Assembly: GCA_963971405.1 (NCBI GenBank)
Contig: OZ020487.1
Coordinates: 46,783,039-46,847,038, forward strand
Reading direction: 5' to 3'
Length of the DNA stretch: 64,000 nt
DNA from: Psococerastis gibbosa
Taxonomy: Eukaryota; Arthropoda; Insecta; Psocodea; Psocidae
This document shows, in pieces, positions 58,896-64,000 of the stretch. Within the stretch, counting starts at the first letter, position 1, and the number at the start of each line of letters is the position of its first letter. The position numbers and the translations under genes were made by a program. The notes beneath the pieces were generated by a model. That model was not told the origin of the DNA. It saw only the letters and a list, made by a program, of their open reading frames with translations, and made no database searches.

Positions 58896-58974
58896 CTGAA
58901 TTGCATAATTTAATTTTTTCAGAAAAATAGTTATTCATCGGTAGATTAGGCCTCTTAAAACGCTGGAAGGATGA

Positions 58975-59095
58975 GTTGGAAATTGACCTTCGCGAGTAGG
59001 GAGTCCGTAGATGGTGGAGCGTTGTACAGAACCGAGATGACTGGAGGAGTGCCGTCGAGCAGGCAAGGGCTGTACAGCCAGAAGAAGAAGATTAC
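58975..59095 (+). mobile_element. LINE ORF2 terminal fragment
   Basis: RRWWSVVQNRDDWRSAVEQA, then RAVQPEEED, resembles the end of a non-LTR retrotransposon ORF2. Only about 100 bases are recognisable. Confidence 0.5.
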
Positions 59096-59512
59096 ACCTT
59101 TTGGGTGATCCTCGTCAAAGAAATGCGTTCTTCCCCAAAATATTTATGAAGTATTTAACATTGCATTTTTATTAAAAAGTGTACAGAAACACAAATCATG
59201 TCCCGTTTGTTCAATTTGTCTGATTAACAATTTTTCCCCGACATTCCGAGTGGCAAGTTTTTAAATAAGCAGACATAGATGAAAACGAGGAGTGGCACAT
59301 GACTGTACTTGCCATAATGCTCTGGTTTTGGGGGGGGGGGGGTAGCTACCCCCTGCCCCTTCAAACTGCCCCACAGGCGCCCCCCCCCCCAACAAATCAC
59401 GCCCCGGCTTGACATTATGCCAACCATAACTGCCTCAACACTACCACCAAAAATGACAAAAAACAAAAACAAAGAACCCCCTCCCAACTTTAAATCCTAG
59501 CTACGACACTGA

Positions 59513-60110
59513 GCAATTAGCAATCAAGAAACTGAGTCGATGAAAACTACAGTTTCAAGGACCAAAACCAGCCAAACCCAAAGATAAAAACATAAACACA
59601 CCCGCAGTGCACAGTCTCTCCCCCTTATCCTAAATCCTAGCAACTCCCCTCTTAACGTCATCAATCAGCAATCAAGAAACTGAATCGATAAAAACAGTAG
59701 TTTGAAGGACCAAAACCAGCCAAACCCAAAGATAAAAACATATACACCCACGCTGAGTACACAGTCTCTCCCCCCTTATCCTAAATCCTAGCAACTCCCC
59801 TCTTAACGTCATCAATCAGCAATCAAGAAACTGAATCGATAAAAACAGTAGTTTGAAGGACCAAAACCAGCCAAACCCAAAGATAAAAACATAAACACAC
59901 CCGCAGTGCACAGTCTCTCCCCCCTTATCCTAAATCCTAGCAACTCCCCTCTTAACGTCATCAATCAGCAATGAAGAAACTGAATCGATAAAAACTGTAG
60001 TTTGAAGGACCAAAACCAGCCAAACCCAAAGATAAAAACACCCACGCTGAGTACACTGTCTCTCCCCCTCATCCTAAATCCTAGCTACTACACTGCGCGA
60101 AGAAGCCCGC
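59513..60110 (+). repeat. Tandem array, 150-bp unit, 4 copies
   Basis: AATCAAGAAACTGA.TCGATAAAAAC starts units at 59522, 59671, 59822 and 59971 (spacings about 149-151), with a decayed fifth near 60131. Units end CCTTATCCTAAATCCTAGCAACTCCC. Units 2 and 3 are almost identical, so the expansion is recent. The first and last edges carry ATCCTAGCTACGACACTG and ATCCTAGCTACTACACTG, which look like a hAT-type terminus. Confidence 0.85.
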
Positions 60111-60284
60111 GAAACGTCAACATTCACCAACGAAGAAACTGAATCGAGAAAATGAATGAGAAAAATTGGAGTTAGCCAGTTCTGGATGAGTGACGGTGAT
60201 TCCAGTATGGAGATGTTCGGTTCTGGATGAATGGCTCGCGAGCCTGGCTAGCGTAGGGCCACGTTCTTCGAACAAATCTTCAGT

Positions 60285-61075
60285 GGTTCGTTTTGCTCGC
60301 ACCTCTTAGGTTCCTGTGTCTCACGCCCCCCAAAACATCAAGACTTGCAGCGCTGCGATCTTTTCGCTTCTACGTATTTGGACTACCTAACTAATGTAAG
60401 TTTTGGTGTTTTTCTACTTTTTTTTCTTGGAGTTTAGTTTTGTTATGGTTTTGGTTTAGATTGTACGATAGTCTAGGTTTCTATGATATCAGCGCCTTAA
60501 CTCATGACTGCATGCTCAGTTTTCCCTCCATTTTTTTTGCTTACGTAGGCTACAGGTTCGTTTTGCTCGTCCCTCTTTGGTTCCTGTGTCTCACGCCCTC
60601 AAAAACTTAAGACTTGCATAGCTTCGAACTTTTCGCTTCTACGTATTTGGACTACCTAACTAATGTAAGTTTAGGTGTTTTTCTACAGCTCTTGGATTTT
60701 GATTGTTTTAAGGTTTTGGTTTAGATTGTAGCCTAGAATGTCAGCGTCTTAACTCATGCCTGCACGCTCAGTTTTCCCTCCATTTTCCAGGCTATAGGTT
60801 CGTTTTGCTCGTACCTCTTTAGGTTCCTGTGTCTCACACCCCCAAAAACATCCAGACTTGGGTTTCAGTGATCTTTTCGCTTCAACGTCTTTGGACTAAT
60901 GTAAGTTTTGATATTTTCTAATGGTTTTTCTTGGAGTTTAACTGGTTTACGGTTTCGGTTTAAATTTCAGCATTGGTATTGTATGCTCGCCTCAGCTATC
61001 AACTTTTTTGATTATGGGCATAGTTTTCCCTTTTCGCTTCGTTTTCTTCGTACCTCATTGAGTCATAGCCTCATA
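60285..61075 (+). repeat. Tandem array, 242-270-bp unit, about 3 copies
   Basis: GGTTCGTTTTGCTCG.ACCTCTTTAGGTTCCTGTGTCTCAC starts units at 60286, 60556 and 60798, with a worn relative at about 61040. Units include TTTTCGCTTCTACGTATTTGGACTACCTAACTAATG and CTCAGTTTTCCCTCCATTTT. Confidence 0.8.
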
Positions 61076-61559
61076 GGTCTATATTTCGCGTCCCTCAAAA
61101 CATCAAGAATTCCATCGCTTCTATCTTTAAGGTTCTACGTGTTTGGTTGCAGCGTTGGACCAACTAATAATGGAAGGTTTAGTATTTTCTCGAGGAGTAT
61201 TACAGCATTTTTTTTAATTTTTTTTATGGAAGACAAGGCTACCATCGTCGCGATTTTAGAGTTGGGTATTTGGACTACCTGGTTTTGCATAAGATTTGGC
61301 TTTTCAATTTCTCATGTGTTCGCGCACCTTTTTGTATTAGATTTTCCAGCTTCAGATCTTCAACATTTTAACATTGGTAGCCAAACAACATGCTCATCTG
61401 TCAGCAGAATTCGCACACTTAATTTAACATTTTCAAATAGGCCTACTGTGGTCAGGTTAGGGCCTACAATGCATTTTATAGAAGACTGAAGTGGGCATTT
61501 CTTCCAATACTTCTACTACTCATTTATTGCACACTTTCTTCTTTAAATGTTTCTTCTAT
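61076..61559 (+). other. Longest ORF of the window (end of 60908-61489), no known match
   Basis: The 193-codon frame starts inside the worn end of the 60285 tandem array and runs on through unique sequence. It is rich in Phe, Ser, Leu and Ile and predicts hydrophobic stretches, as T-rich DNA does by chance. I see no domain, splice context or promoter that supports it. Confidence 0.35.
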
Positions 61560-61785
61560 CGCAGATAGGCGAATATCATGGCAATTGGAGACTACTGCTC
61601 TGAAAAGGGAAGTCGTGCTCGTGCCAAACAATTGCCACATTCAACCAGGATGTTCTTCTGCCGGGAGCAGTCCTTCTATCTTCCCTTGGATTATTGCGTA
61701 CAGATATTTCTCGTTCCTCATTACATGGCCGAAGTTTGTCAGTTTCCGTTTCTTATCCGTCAGCAAGTTAATGCAATACCTGTAG
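61560..61785 (-). mobile_element. RTE-like LINE tail, minus strand
   Basis: The minus strand reads LTDKKRKLTNFGHVMRNE, then a KIEG-like segment and, after a frame change, TSLFRAVVSNCHD. It is homologous to 27840-28200. Open frames on the plus strand here (61578 and 61585) are shadows of it. Confidence 0.7.
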
Positions 61786-62034
61786 GTAATGTACTGACGC
61801 ATGTGTATTATTGCTTGTCATCCTACTTGAAATAAGAGAGGGCCTTATCTTCGCTGTGATGGCAGGTTTATATATTATTGTTGCTGTTGTTGTTCTTATT
61901 ATAAAGTCAATAAACTCGGCGTCAGTATCCATTATCTATTGCTGTATGATCTGTATTGTGATGACATATTTGACATTGTACAATAACCGTCAAAAGGGGT
62001 GCACTATTATCTATTAATGCCATTATCTGATTAT

Positions 62035-62278
62035 CAGTGCCGGATTAACCCCAGTGGGGGCAGTGGGCACATAAGACATGTCCAAAATTCATAAATGCTC
62101 ATGGCGCTCTCTTCTCATTTCCCGCCAATTTCAAAACTTTGTTTGCAAATTGTTTTCAACTTTTTATTCTATTTTATTTTTATCAAAAAAAAATTTCGTT
62201 TGTGGGGGGGGGGAGGGCGGAATTATATGAATTTTTGTGGTGGCCGTGGGCCTGTGCCCATGGGTTAATCCGGCACTG
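62035..62278. mobile_element. hAT-like MITE, CAGTGCCGGATTAACCC ends, 244 bp
   Basis: CAGTGCCGGATTAACCC at the left and GGGTTAATCCGGCACTG at the right form a perfect 17-bp terminal inverted repeat. The interior has no coding capacity and one poly-G run (62202-62212). The 8-mers outside match at only 5 of 8 positions. Confidence 0.8.
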
Positions 62279-62309
62279 GCCATTATTCTCTGATAATATA
62301 AAAGAATTT

Positions 62310-62515
62310 GACACGTATCTGTACTTGGTAAAGTCATGTTTTTGCCTGTTACATTGCCTCTATGGTAGGCTTGTCCCAGCCTGTCCATTATCACTTGTAG
62401 CTGGTGTAGGTTGACATTGAGACGCATACCAGTTTGCCAATGGCCGAAAATACAGATGATGTCCGAAATTCATGGGGTCATTGGCAATGGTCAAGGGGGC
62501 TGAATGGGCTAGTAG
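62310..62515 (-). repeat. Family D repeat
   Basis: GACACGTATCTGTACTTGGTAAAGTC to GATGTCCGAAATTCATGGGGTCATTGG. It abuts the hAT-like MITE at 62035-62278. Confidence 0.55.
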
Positions 62516-62944
62516 GCCTAGGTTTATAAAAAATAAACTTCAGGACTATATAGCCGTCAAATGGGGTGTCCGATTTTCTATTAATCCTACTCTCTGACAA
62601 CCTACAACAATCAAGTCATTATTTATTATGATCAAGGTTAGTTGGTCAGTTTGAAAAAAAATGTCAATATATAAAAAACAATTTAATTAAATACGCCAAC
62701 TGCCTATGCATAGCTTTAAAAAGAGTACAAGATCACCTTGCAGCCCGCCCACGTTCTATTTGACTAGCCTACTTTTTTCCCAATGGCAATGAGGCACAAA
62801 TGGACATTGTATAGGTATGGTATGTTAGCGCCAACCTGGCTTGTTTACGTTCAGTTATTTTGCATGAGGAAGTGGGCAGCATGCCAGCTGGTTTATTACA
62901 CGCACAGTGTTCATTAACAAACTATAACATATTGTATATTTTTG

Positions 62945-63070
62945 AAGAGGCTACGTAGAAAATTTGCACCCCAAAATTAGTTGTTTATATTGATTATTTA
63001 TTAATTTAACAAAGAAAGTTATTAAAGATTTTGCTCATTCAAGTTGTAGAAGACTATCCATGCATCATAT
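62945..63070 (+). mobile_element. Left half of the GCACCCC MITE
   Basis: GAGGCTACGTAGAAAATTTGCACCCCAAAATT to TTGTAGAAGACTATC.ATGCATCATATAATA; it is then interrupted by a simple repeat and a family A SINE. Confidence 0.6.
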
Positions 63071-63097
63071 AATAAATAGATAAATAAAAATATTGAC

Positions 63098-63275
63098 TTT
63101 TTTTATTACTAAGCCAACCTAGCAGAGTTAGGGCTATAACCCTCTCTCTTACACTCAACTAGAAAAGCCCGGGACTGCTTGCTTTACATGGCCTGAAAAT
63201 GTAGCAAGTGTGGGACTCGAACCAACAACCATTCGGGTGAAAGTCGGAGTCTGAACCACTACCCTGTCGTAATAG
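63098..63275 (-). mobile_element. tRNA-derived SINE, family A
   Basis: Reverse-complement copy with GTGTGGGACTCGAACCAACAACCATTCGGGTGAAAG (read on the plus strand), an intact B-box complement. It is preceded by TAAATAGATAAATAAAAAT, a simple tail. Confidence 0.65.
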
Positions 63276-63299
63276 GGTGTCAAAATAGGGTGTAATTTT

Positions 63300-63475
63300 A
63301 TTTATTTATTAAAAAAGGTTATTCAATTCAATGAATGTGTCCGAATAACATCTTCAATCGCCTCTGTAGGTAATACCTGTGTTGAACTACGATATGTCAC
63401 CGATCGCATGATGTCTGGAGACTCGCACAAGTATGAACAAGTTACCTTAATACCATCGAAGTCCTTTTTTGGCAC
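63300..63475 (-). mobile_element. SINE-like repeat, family B
   Basis: TTTATTAAAAAAGGTTATTCAATTCAATGAATG to TACCATCGAAGTCCTTTTTT on the plus strand. The CGAAGTCC end matches the start of the copy at 38720. Confidence 0.6.
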
Positions 63476-63564
63476 CTTTTGGTACCTTAGTTCTTTCCTT
63501 AAACTGCATTTTTTCAAATGCCAGATTCAAAATAAAATATGAATCTATGGACAAAATCCACGAA

Positions 63565-64000
63565 AATACCCGGTCCGAGTTTACTCAAATATATGCTTTT
63601 GTAATGCCCCGAAATGGTTAAGGGTGCACTACGAATGGGCAAGGAGTTCTCCAAGAAGACTAATTAACTAGTCAGAGGATCCGAACTAAATGCTCTATAA
63701 TAGTGGTGGTTCAATCGTTTTATACATCAATGTTACATTAGACAGAGGCTGGTTCATAGTTAGGTAATCACACAATAGGATATACTATTATAACTATCGT
63801 GAGAGTCACACATAAACGGACGTACCAAAATATATGAATATACATACACACGGATATTGTAACACGGATATTACACGCCTTACCCCTTATTTCATAGTAA
63901 ATAATTTAATAATAATGGCACGGCACGCAATGTATTGGAGCGTGATTTTTATATCATTACCTCAAAAAATATTTTTTTTTTTTTTTTTTTTTGCAAAAAA
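63565..64000 (+). mobile_element. Partial 1-kb hAT-type element running off the window
   Basis: It starts CCGGTCCGAGTTTACTCAAAT and resumes at 63890 with TTTCATAGTAAATAATTTAATAATAATGG and GCACGCAATGTATTGGAGCGTGA, as in 16435-16490. About 300 bases in between are unlike the other copies. A T20-plus run lies at 63970. Confidence 0.6.

Noticed and set aside
59513-60110. CRISPR-like regular spacing of repeats
   Set aside because: The whole 150-bp unit repeats, with no unique spacers, and the context is eukaryotic.
60117-60302. Minus-strand 61-codon ORF at the junction of two arrays
   Set aside because: Too short, overlaps a tandem unit, and has no conserved features.
60908-61489. Longest ORF of the window, 193 codons
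   Set aside because: It begins in a worn tandem unit, its composition is what T-rich DNA gives by chance, and it shows no domain, splice or promoter context.
6810-63235. tRNA genes, from perfect B-box sequences (TTCGAGTCC, TTCGAATCC, TTCGATTCC)
   Set aside because: None has a foldable acceptor stem and full cloverleaf, and most recur as a 180-220 bp family with a common 3' end, so they are SINEs.

Overview
This is a 64 kb piece of a eukaryotic nuclear genome, most likely from an arthropod. It is AT-rich, has almost no long open reading frames, and is packed with short interspersed repeats, miniature DNA transposons and 5'-truncated non-LTR retrotransposons. From memory of similar repeats I lean towards a hemipteran insect such as a planthopper, but this is a weak inference that the sequence does not prove. 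There are no bacterial-style gene clusters, no CRISPR array and no recognisable rRNA or intact tRNA genes.

The only gene I recognise with confidence is on the minus strand: the last two coding exons of EFL1 (elongation factor-like GTPase 1, also EFTUD1/RIA1), the ribosome-biogenesis GTPase that works with SBDS to release eIF6 from cytoplasmic pre-60S subunits. The penultimate exon is 42283-42467 and the last is 27011-27199. They are joined in phase by canonical splice sites across a 15.1 kb repeat-filled intron. Upstream EFL1 exons must lie at higher coordinates and I did not find them before the window ends. Two weaker single-exon candidates, also on the minus strand, are a GC-rich possible first exon (24780-25166) and a possible 3'-terminal exon followed by a poly(A) signal (58652-58895).

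The rest is repeats. 0-12 kb holds SINE fragments, miniature elements and a Jockey/CR1-like retrotransposon end (11.0-11.8 kb). 12-27 kb holds a 386 bp inverted-repeat element, more SINEs and GC-rich sequence around 25 kb. 27-42 kb, the EFL1 intron, holds a complete 1,014 bp non-autonomous hAT-type element (29223-30236) with a perfect 8-bp target duplication, a small relative with a 6/8 duplication, and LINE tails. 42-64 kb holds five tandem arrays (45.1-45.4, 45.5-46.2, 49.0-49.9, 59.5-60.1 and 60.3-61.1 kb), more hAT-like miniature elements, foldback elements and LINE ends. About 35 poly-C or poly-G runs of 8-18 bases sit in the window, many of them at fixed positions inside these repeat families.

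I see no new multi-gene system. The most rewarding items are the EFL1 gene structure, the hAT family with its own derivatives, the foldback families, and the two unassigned exon candidates.
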